From Treponema sp. (GTDB taxonomy: Bacteria > Spirochaetota > Spirochaetia > Treponematales > Breznakiellaceae), in the NCBI GenBank assembly GCA_031290325.1, contig JAITNU010000090.1, forward strand, positions 1 to 9,247: a DNA stretch of 9,247 nt. Reading direction: 5' to 3'. Shown here piece after piece: positions 1-4,999 of this stretch. Position 1 is the stretch's first letter, and every line of letters starts with the position of its first letter. The translations under genes and the position numbers were made by a program. The notes beneath the pieces were generated by a model. It saw nothing but the letters and a program-made list of their open reading frames with translations. It searched no databases and had not been told where the DNA came from.

Positions 1-89
1 GTTTTTTGGGTGAGGTCTGCCCTGGGACTCATGTATGGATAGATACCGATAGATATCTCATTTTGCGCCATGTCCATAGTAGTCTTCAA
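1..89 (-). CDS. N-terminal fragment of an unidentified protein, cut by the window edge
   Basis: An open frame runs leftwards off the window with no stop. From a TTG at 89-87 it reads MKTTMDMAQNEISIGIYPYM and then SPRADLTQK. An AAGGG stretch a few bases upstream of the TTG is a reasonable ribosome binding site; the in-frame ATG at 77-75 is the alternative start but has no close site. A promoter candidate lies upstream at 186-159 on the same strand. I do not recognise the family: there is no signal peptide or membrane segment in the visible 29 residues, and the rest is outside the window. It points away from the SRP RNA gene, so it belongs to a separate unit. The case rests on the start signals and protein-like composition only. 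Confidence 0.4.
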   Translation of the reverse strand, partial: MKTTMDMAQNEISIGIYPYMSPRADLTQK

Positions 90-158
90 TTCCACCCTTC
101 TTTTAATAAACTTCTCATATTTACAGTATGATACAACAGTCTCTATCCGTATGAATTC

Positions 159-186
159 AATATATCACTTTTATTTAATTTATCAA
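159..186 (-). promoter_or_regulatory. Candidate sigma-70 promoter for the leftmost gene
   Basis: Read on the minus strand there is TTGATA (186-181), a 16-bp spacer and TATATT (164-159). Each hexamer differs from consensus at one position. It lies about 70 bp upstream of the leftward partial gene, in an AT-rich stretch (100-240) that holds no gene. A second, weaker candidate is TATCAT at 133-128. Confidence 0.4.
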
Positions 187-246
187 GCATTTTTATTATA
201 TTTTTTTTGACAGTACGTTTTTTTCTCTTTATTTGTTGATATACCC

Positions 247-275
247 TTGACACGCAACACTCTAAGTTGTATTAT
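247..275 (+). promoter_or_regulatory. Strong consensus promoter of the SRP RNA gene
   Basis: A perfect -35 box TTGACA (247-252), a 17-bp spacer (253-269) and a -10 box TATTAT (270-275) are visible. Transcription would begin near 281-284. Nothing downstream on this strand is translated. Such a strong promoter feeding a short untranslated transcript is typical of a stable RNA gene and supports the SRP RNA call that follows. Confidence 0.75.
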
Positions 276-281
276 TAAATT

Positions 282-369
282 TCACCCTGTAGCCAGGAAC
301 CATGTGAATGGATGCCGCCAGGTTCAGAAGGAAGTAACGATGATGGCTCCCATGGGGGGTCTGCTTTTT
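282..369 (+). ncRNA. ffs: Small signal recognition particle RNA (4.5S RNA)
   Basis: This is the RNA scaffold that binds the Ffh GTPase and FtsY and targets membrane and secreted proteins to the translocon. The apical part at 319-339 (CAGGTTCAGAAGGAAGTAAC plus one G) matches the E. coli 4.5S apical hairpin in about 16 of 21 positions, from memory. Nested pairings fit one elongated hairpin: GUAG 289-292 with CUGC 361-364, CCAUG 300-304 with CAUGG 351-355, GCC 314-316 with GGC 345-347, and UUC 323-325 with GGA 330-332. The RNA ends in a U-run (365-369), so the hairpin plus U-tract can act as terminator. A consensus promoter sits just upstream. Its 3' end touches the stop codon of the convergent radical SAM gene. 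Odd points are an AGAA loop where GGAA is usual, and U for C in the normally conserved AGCA strand. Length (about 88 nt) suits the short bacterial class without an Alu domain. Confidence 0.8.
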
Positions 370-1321
370 AGGTGAGTACCCCTGTTTTCCAGTGCCATAG
401 GGGGGTTGAGTGTTCTGATGCAAAGGGATTGGGCTGGTTGAAGTCGGGGAGCCACTCGGTATCGGAATCCAGTTCCTGAAAAAAACCTTCGTCAATATCA
501 AATTCTTCAAGCCAACCTAAAATCGTGTCGTATTCCTGTTCATTCATGGACCGGTTCGGCATTGGTCCCGCGTTGATGGGGGTGTACTGGGTCATCACCG
601 AAAGGAGCGCACGGCCCTGGGCCTTTTCCCCAAACCAGCGAAGTACCTCCCGTGTAGAATCGAGATGCAAAGGCACTACCAGATGCCGGATGATAACCCC
701 GCTTGCAAGGGGTGGTCCGGCAAGGGCGCCTCGTTTTTTATAGGTAAGGGGATGGTTTTCCATCATCCTGAGTATTGCGGCCTGGGCGTATTGGGGATAA
801 TCAGTGGTCTTGAAAAAAATACCTGCGGTCATGGGGTCCAGGGTTTTAAGGTCCGGGAGATAGATCGCTATGACTGGGTCTAAAAGCGAAAGAGCCGCGC
901 TGGTTTCGTAGGCTGATGAATTCCAGAGGACCGGAAGGGTCAGTCCCTGGGATTGCGCCGCCTTGATTCCCGCAACAATGGCAGGCACCGCATGGGTTCC
1001 GGTAACGATGTTGATGTTTTCCGCGCCTTTTTCCTGAAGGGTGAGACAGATCCGGGCAAATTCCTCCACCCCGACTGCTCTGCCCATTCCGTTCTGGGAA
1101 ATCTGATAATTCTGGCAGAACCTGCAGCCCAGATTACAGCCGCTTACAAAGATGGTTCCTGAACCGCCGGTCCCGGTAATGGGCGGCTCTTCTCCCCAGT
1201 GTATGCCGGCTGAGGCAAGGCGCAGTTCTGCTGTTTCTCTGCAGTACCCCTTTATACCGGATAAACGATCCACGCCGCAGTTTCGGGGACAGAGAACGCA
1301 GTGTTTGTAACTATCGAGCAT
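368..1321 (-). CDS. Radical SAM protein of the PflX / pyruvate formate-lyase activase-like family
   Basis: This 317-residue protein carries the radical SAM signature C62-x3-C66-x2-C69 (SGCNLGCRFCQNYQIS), which holds the 4Fe-4S cluster that cleaves S-adenosylmethionine to a 5'-deoxyadenosyl radical. A second N-terminal cysteine group is visible at C8, C11, C15 and C27 and may bind another cluster or zinc. Both blocks fit the PflX-type subgroup (COG1313, homologues of pyruvate formate-lyase activase); the substrate of this subgroup is, to my knowledge, not established. No signal peptide or membrane segment is seen, so it should be cytoplasmic. The start has a good AGAGGA site about 8 nt upstream, overlapping the stop of the DUF721 gene 11 nt away, so it is very likely the last gene of the dnaN-recF-DUF721 operon. 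Family assignment is firm; the reaction is unknown. Confidence 0.85.
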   Translation of the reverse strand: MLDSYKHCVLCPRNCGVDRLSGIKGYCRETAELRLASAGIHWGEEPPITGTGGSGTIFVSGCNLGCRFCQNYQISQNGMGRAVGVEEFARICLTLQEKGAENINIVTGTHAVPAIVAGIKAAQSQGLTLPVLWNSSAYETSAALSLLDPVIAIYLPDLKTLDPMTAGIFFKTTDYPQYAQAAILRMMENHPLTYKKRGALAGPPLASGVIIRHLVVPLHLDSTREVLRWFGEKAQGRALLSVMTQYTPINAGPMPNRSMNEQEYDTILGWLEEFDIDEGFFQELDSDTEWLPDFNQPNPFASEHSTPLWHWKTGVLT

Positions 1322-1332
1322 AGTATATTCCT

Positions 1333-1848
1333 CTAAGTTTGATGCAGGGTGTGCTTTCTGGTTATAATTCCTTGTTCAAGCCGTTTAAGGGCTTTTATGA
1401 AATCATCATCCCCGGTTTTTTCATAGAAATCCTGGTTCCATGGTTCTTCATTTTTTTCAGAGTGGACTAAGGCTGTCTGAGTGGTTTCAGGGATGGCTTC
1501 CACCGCTGTGACTTCTGCTTTCGGCGGTGCTGCGGTGTTTATTGGCAGAGGATCGCGGCTTAACCGGAAGGAAATACCGGTGATGGCAAGGTCAGGGAAG
1601 CGATACTGAAATTCACTGAGCAGTTGCCGCTGTTTGGTTTGTAGTATCTGAATCCAGCCCGGATGGTCTGTCTCAATAAGCAGAACGTGCCGTTCAAATT
1701 CTACGATCCGGGAATGAGCGGCAAGGGCGGCGATCTTATAGTGCTCAACAATGGAAGTCCAGGAGTTGAAAAGTCGTGTATACTCCTCAGCGGTGTTGAT
1801 CATCTGGGGATCAAGAAAATGTGAAAGGAGATCGCCCGCTTTTGTCAT
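1333..1848 (-). CDS. DUF721 / DciA-family protein, putative helicase-loading factor
   Basis: This is a 171-residue protein. Residues about 1-100 fit the DUF721/DciA domain: a W30-containing helix, a middle strand H54-V-L-L-I-E-T, the conserved W65 in HPGW, and a closing I92-S-F-R strand. DciA proteins interact with the replicative helicase DnaB and are thought to be the ancestral loader in bacteria lacking DnaC or DnaI; applying that here is inference from family and context. Residues 101-171 are variable, with acidic and basic patches and probable disorder. Its ATG overlaps the recF stop in ATGA (1848-1845), implying translational coupling. The position behind dnaN and recF matches the arrangement I remember from other treponemes and from many actinobacteria. 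It is soluble, with no membrane segment. Confidence 0.8.
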   Translation of the reverse strand: MTKAGDLLSHFLDPQMINTAEEYTRLFNSWTSIVEHYKIAALAAHSRIVEFERHVLLIETDHPGWIQILQTKQRQLLSEFQYRFPDLAITGISFRLSRDPLPINTAAPPKAEVTAVEAIPETTQTALVHSEKNEEPWNQDFYEKTGDDDFIKALKRLEQGIITRKHTLHQT

Positions 1849-2963
1849 GATCCGGTGCTCTCTCTAGGATGCTTCGATGCTGATAACGACCCTTGGGCAA
1901 CATGATACACCAGGGTATTGGTTTGACGGTACCCTTCAAAGGGTTCTTCAGGGAGAAAGGTGTAAAAGGCCTGATCGTATTCGGGCATCACCTGGAGGAA
2001 TTTCCGCCGTTTTTCGCCGTCCAGTTCCAGCAGTACATCGTCTAAGAGGAGGACCGGGGCTTTGCCGGTCATTTCGGAGAAGCGCCGGGCCTGGGCGATC
2101 CGCAGGAGCAGGGCGAGGAGACGCCGCTGACCGGTGGAAGCCTTCCCTGCAAATTCACGCTCCCCCTGGGTGAAGTGGTAGTGATCCCGGTGAGGCCCGG
2201 AAAGGGTGGTGCCGGCGGCTATGTCCGCCTCCCAGCGGGTTTGTAAAAAGGCAATAACCGTATCTGCCGTTGTAGCCTTCCAGGAAGGGGCATATTGGAC
2301 ATGGACGTGATTTATCCCGGAAACTGCTTCATAGAGGGGTCTGAAGGCCGCTGAGAAGCTCTGAGCGGCCTCTTTTCGCTGCTCCATGAGCCGTAATCCG
2401 TAGTGGACGATTTGAGCGTCCAGGGCCTCCAGTATGGGAATCACTTCATGGTTAAGCGTGCCCCACCGGTCCTTTAAAACGGTGTTCCTGGTTTTGAGTA
2501 CCTTGCGGTATGCTCTCAGATCCTCAAGATACACCGGATCATAGAGGCTCTGGGTTTGATCAAAGAACCAGCGCCGGCGTTCCGGGGTTCCAGCGACGAA
2601 TTCCATGTCCTCATGGCAAAATACAATACACGGAACGACTGAGAGTAGTGTTTTCCGGTCATGTACCGGTTTTCCATCAAGAACAATGGTTTTCTTGCCC
2701 TTTTCCAGGGTGATCAGCGCCTTTTCATAGAGGGAGCCGCCGAATTGCGCTGCTACGGAACAACCTGGCTCCCCAAGACGTATTAGCTCGCTATCCCGTA
2801 CCCCCCGGAAGGATGATCCGTAGGCACAGAAGTAGAGAGCCTCAAGGAAATTGGTCTTCCCCTGTCCGTTTTCCCCGACGAGGAAGACGTCCTTTTCCCT
2901 AATATCAAGCTCGGCATCTGCCAGGTTCCGAAAGGAAGCCACTTGTAATCCTTTGAAGATCAT
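1845..2963 (-). CDS. recF: DNA replication and repair protein RecF
   Basis: RecF is an SMC-like ATPase that works with RecO and RecR to place RecA on gapped DNA and restart stalled forks. The 372-residue protein has Walker A GENGQGKT at 30-37, the RecF-typical RDSELIR at 56-62, SGPHRDH at 255-261, an ABC-type signature STGQRR at 276-281 and Walker B LLLDDVLLELD at 305-315. Length is normal for the family (about 360-375). The start codon overlaps the dnaN stop in ATGA (2963-2960) and the stop overlaps the DUF721 start, so the three genes are translationally coupled. No frameshift or missing motif is seen. Confidence 0.97.
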   Translation of the reverse strand: MIFKGLQVASFRNLADAELDIREKDVFLVGENGQGKTNFLEALYFCAYGSSFRGVRDSELIRLGEPGCSVAAQFGGSLYEKALITLEKGKKTIVLDGKPVHDRKTLLSVVPCIVFCHEDMEFVAGTPERRRWFFDQTQSLYDPVYLEDLRAYRKVLKTRNTVLKDRWGTLNHEVIPILEALDAQIVHYGLRLMEQRKEAAQSFSAAFRPLYEAVSGINHVHVQYAPSWKATTADTVIAFLQTRWEADIAAGTTLSGPHRDHYHFTQGEREFAGKASTGQRRLLALLLRIAQARRFSEMTGKAPVLLLDDVLLELDGEKRRKFLQVMPEYDQAFYTFLPEEPFEGYRQTNTLVYHVAQGSLSASKHPRESTGS

Positions 2964-4060
2964 GGCTGCATAGGCATGATGATGTGGAAGAAGTCGGTTT
3001 CCGGCTGGGGCTTGATGGTTATGGCCTTACTCGGTTCGGTGAACTGGAGGCTGATCTCCTCCCCACTCATTACCTTAAAAGGTTCTTCGATGTACCGGTA
3101 GTTCAGGGCAATGGACACCGCTTCCCCTTCGTATTTGCAGGGAATATCTTCTTTTGCGGTCCCTATCTCGCTTTCCTCGGAATATACGGATACGGCTTCC
3201 GGGGCAATGCCCAGGTACACCCGATGGGACTTCTGTTCGACTAGGAGGGAGACTCGCTTTAAGGCGTCAAGCATTTCAAGGCGGTTCACTGAAAAGATGA
3301 AACTCTGATTTTCCGGGATAACCCGGTGGTAATTGGGGAATTGCCCTTCAATGAGGACCGATGAAAGCTGGTAAGACCCAAAGTAAATGAATATGGTCTT
3401 ATCAGTAACGGAGATCGATACCAGCCCTTCATCCCCGGCTCGTTTCATGATGATGTGGAGAATTTTCGGCGGGATGATGATGCCGCTGAAGTCCTGTATT
3501 TCCGGGCCAGCTTCTTTGCTGATGTACGCGAGGCGTCTGCCGTCAGTAGCCACCATGACGATCTTGCTATCGAGCTTTTCAAAGAGTACCCCGTTCATAA
3601 AGTACCGGGTTTCATCATCGGAAATGGCAAAGATAGTTTGAGCTATCATGCCTTTGAAGTCCTTGATCGGCATGTTGAAGAAGGATTCATCCTTAGGCAT
3701 GGGGAATTCGGGGAATTTATCCGAAGCGATGCTCTTAAGCTGGAACCGGATCCGCTTAAGGGTGGGTTTGATCGTGGTTTTTTGATCGACTTGTTCAAAT
3801 TCCAGTTCACCGTCAGGAATGGAATTGAGAATCCCTAAGAATTTATCCCCAAATACCGTGGTTGAACCCGGTTCGAGGACGGTTACCGGGACTTTTGTCT
3901 CAAAGTTGACCTTTATATCTGTGGCTTTAATGGTGAGGGTATCATTTTCAGCCTCGATATAGATATTGGACAATATGGAAATGGCGTTTTTTGAGGAAAT
4001 AATTTCCTGAGCTATAGCAATTTCCTTAAGCAGGACATTTCGTTCACATGTAAATTTCAT
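2960..4060 (-). CDS. dnaN: DNA polymerase III beta subunit (sliding clamp)
   Basis: DnaN forms a ring dimer around DNA that tethers polymerase III and recruits other proteins through clamp-binding motifs. The 366-residue protein starts with MKFTCERNVLLKEI, as is usual for the family, shows three repeated clamp-fold domains of about 120 residues, and ends in the conserved IIMPM tail (E. coli has VVMPM). Length equals that of the E. coli protein. The ribosome site AGAGGAT lies 5 nt before the ATG. It is the first gene of the leftward operon and is separated from dnaA by the 939-bp origin, so it probably has its own promoter inside 4061-4200. It lies co-directional with the leftward fork. Confidence 0.97.
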   Translation of the reverse strand: MKFTCERNVLLKEIAIAQEIISSKNAISILSNIYIEAENDTLTIKATDIKVNFETKVPVTVLEPGSTTVFGDKFLGILNSIPDGELEFEQVDQKTTIKPTLKRIRFQLKSIASDKFPEFPMPKDESFFNMPIKDFKGMIAQTIFAISDDETRYFMNGVLFEKLDSKIVMVATDGRRLAYISKEAGPEIQDFSGIIIPPKILHIIMKRAGDEGLVSISVTDKTIFIYFGSYQLSSVLIEGQFPNYHRVIPENQSFIFSVNRLEMLDALKRVSLLVEQKSHRVYLGIAPEAVSVYSEESEIGTAKEDIPCKYEGEAVSIALNYRYIEEPFKVMSGEEISLQFTEPSKAITIKPQPETDFFHIIMPMQP

Positions 4061-4116
4061 ATTTTATCCTCTTTCAGTTAGGCCCTTTCAACCCCGATTG
4101 GTTTTGATGGTCTAAA

Positions 4117-4131
4117 CGGTAGTGTCTACCG
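4117..4131. promoter_or_regulatory. Short palindrome in the dnaN leader
   Basis: CGGTAG, a TGT spacer and CTACCG form a perfect 6-bp inverted repeat 57 bp upstream of the dnaN start. On the minus strand a perfect TTGACA lies just upstream (4150-4145), so the palindrome would fall around the -10/+1 region of a dnaN promoter. The only -10 candidate there (TAGACA, 4128-4123) is poor. An operator or an RNA hairpin in the leader are both possible. Confidence 0.3.
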
Positions 4132-4214
4132 CAGTAATGAATTATGTCAAAGATATAAGTTATTACAAATTTGTTCAAGAAATCAAACTCGGTTTTTTAA
4201 CTTTGAGGAAGTCA

Positions 4215-4280
4215 CTCTACTACTACTAAGATATCTAGGTTATATATAGTAGTAGTAGGGTCGGTGGAATTGTGGATAAC
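4215..4280. other. Putative origin unwinding element: inverted DnaA-trio-like runs beside a DnaA box
   Basis: CTACTACTACTA (4217-4228) and TAGTAGTAGTAG (4247-4258) are perfect 12-bp inverted copies around an 18-bp AT-rich centre. Read 3' to 5' leftwards from the DnaA box at 4271-4279, the top strand gives a GC-rich spacer (4259-4270), then GAT four times, then alternating AT. This is the order described for the DnaA-trio element of B. subtilis, where DnaA extends from a double-strand box onto single-stranded 3'-GAT-5' repeats. The left run puts a second trio series on the other strand, facing the first. The assignment is by pattern; the box orientation relative to the B. subtilis element was not verified. 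Confidence 0.6.
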
Positions 4281-4387
4281 TATTACCAAGTTGTTAAATT
4301 TCAGTGTGGCTACTCTATATATAGCGTAAAAAGTCAAATTGTTGTCTGCATATAGCGTACCGGTCGATTTTTTTTTCATTTCGAAAT

Positions 4388-4444
4388 TGTGGATAACCTG
4401 TGGATAACTTTCCACATTTCCCGGTTTCCCCAAAGTTATCCACA
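4388..4444. promoter_or_regulatory. DnaA-box cluster A (dnaN-proximal)
   Basis: Two direct DnaA boxes 11 bp apart (4388-4396 and 4399-4407) face an inverted box at 4436-4444. The inner pair sits in a perfect 15-bp inverted repeat: CCTGTGGATAACTTT at 4397-4411 and AAAGTTATCCACAGG at 4432-4446, with a 20-nt centre holding two TTTCCC runs. The 45 bp at 4401-4445 recur with two changes at 4902-4946. High-affinity DnaA binding is the expected role. Confidence 0.8.
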
Positions 4445-4477
4445 GGAATTCCACAGGAATTCCACAGGAATTCCACA
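4440..4477. repeat. Three 11-bp tandem repeats next to DnaA cluster A
   Basis: CCACAGGAATT occurs three times head to tail (4440-4450, 4451-4461, 4462-4472), followed by a partial CCACA (4473-4477). The 11-bp period is about one helical turn. Each junction contains TTCCACA, the right half of a DnaA box, so this could be a row of weak DnaA sites growing out of the perfect box at 4436-4444. It has no counterpart in cluster B. Confidence 0.85.
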
Positions 4478-4899
4478 ATTTCGCAAAGTTATTACCAGAG
4501 TAGTTAAATTCAAGTATGGCTACTCTATATATAGCGTACCAGTTGATCTGTTTATTTCGCCCCTGTGGATAACTATTACCAAGTAGTTAAATTTTAGTAT
4601 GGCTACTCTATATATAGCGTACCGGTCGATTTGTTCATTTTGCCCCTGTGGATAACTATTACCAAGTAGTTAAATTTCAGTGTGGCTACTCTATATATAG
4701 CGTACTGACCGGTTTTTTCATTTCGAACCTATGGATAATTGTTAAAAAGTAGTTAAATTCAAGTGTAGCTACTCTATATATAGCGTACTGACCGATTTGT
4801 TTTCATTTCGAACTTGTGGATAACTATTACCAAGTAGTTAAATTTTAGTGTGGCTACTCTATATATAGCGTATAGGTTGATTTGCTTGCATTTCGGACC

Positions 4900-4987
4900 G
4901 GTGGATAACTCTCCACATTTCCCGATTTCCCCAAAGTTATCCACAGAGTTATCCACAGAGTTATTACCGGAAGATGAGTTTTCCACA
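4900..4987. promoter_or_regulatory. DnaA-box cluster B (dnaA-proximal)
   Basis: A one-mismatch box GGTGGATAA (4900-4908) faces two perfect boxes TTATCCACA (4937-4945 and 4949-4957, 12 bp apart). A fourth, one-mismatch box TTTTCCACA (4979-4987) lies 12 bp before the dnaA stop codon. Most of the segment is a near copy of cluster A, so the repeat array is bracketed by two related DnaA-binding modules. A GTTATTACC that follows (4958-4968) looks like the beginning of another repeat unit cut off by dnaA. Confidence 0.8.
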
Positions 4988-4999
4988 AAGTTATGGGGC

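Larger units (their letters stand above)
4271..4899. repeat. Iteron-like array of 83-85-bp units with an invariant 18-bp core
   Basis: Regular units begin at 4564, 4647, 4730 and 4815 (lengths 83, 83, 85, 85), with related units at 4271 and about 4480 interrupted by a DnaA-box cluster. A full unit reads: DnaA box, ACTATTACC, AAGTAGTTAAATT, a short variable part, then the core TACTCTATATATAGCGTA, then a T-rich tail. The core is identical in all six copies (4311, 4521, 4604, 4687, 4770, 4855). It is palindromic except at positions 4 and 15, with CTATATATAG in its centre. An extra partial copy, ATATAGCGTA, sits at 4350-4359. The unit at 4730 has a damaged DnaA box and the unit at about 4480 has none, yet both keep a perfect core. 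Core spacings (210, 83, 83, 83, 85) are close to whole helical turns. Confidence 0.9.
4061..4999. other. oriC: Chromosomal replication origin (oriC) between dnaA and dnaN
   Basis: A 939-bp gene-free gap lies between the dnaA stop and the dnaN start, the classic place for bacterial oriC. Perfect DnaA boxes (TTATCCACA) occur at 4436, 4937 and 4949 on the plus strand. On the minus strand (TGTGGATAA as read here) they begin at 4271, 4388, 4399, 4564, 4647 and 4815. One-mismatch boxes begin at 4730, 4900 and 4979. The dnaN side (4141-4258) is AT-rich and carries DnaA-trio-like runs, the likely unwinding site. Between lie an array of 83-85-bp repeats and two DnaA-box clusters. Short open frames in this gap are products of the repeats and have no ribosome sites or protein-like content. 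Replication would leave in both directions: the left fork runs with dnaN-recF, while the right fork meets dnaA head-on and then runs with gyrB. Confidence 0.93.

Noticed and set aside
262..510. Minus-strand 82-codon frame over the SRP RNA and the end of the radical SAM gene
   Set aside because: It overlaps the real gene in another frame and has a proline-, serine- and threonine-rich, non-protein-like composition; the RNA call explains the region.
4440..4477. Three GGAATTCC palindromes as restriction-modification related sites
   Set aside because: They arise only because CCACAGGAATT is tandemly repeated; the half DnaA box and one-turn period explain them better.
4271..4899. Repeat array as a CRISPR
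   Set aside because: Repeats are 83-85 bp with only an 18-20 bp invariant part, the intervening sequence is itself repeated rather than unique, and each regular unit carries a DnaA box. It is an origin array.
4212..4986. Short open frames in the oriC gap as small proteins
   Set aside because: Their sequences are translations of the repeats and DnaA boxes, they occur on both strands, and they lack ribosome sites.
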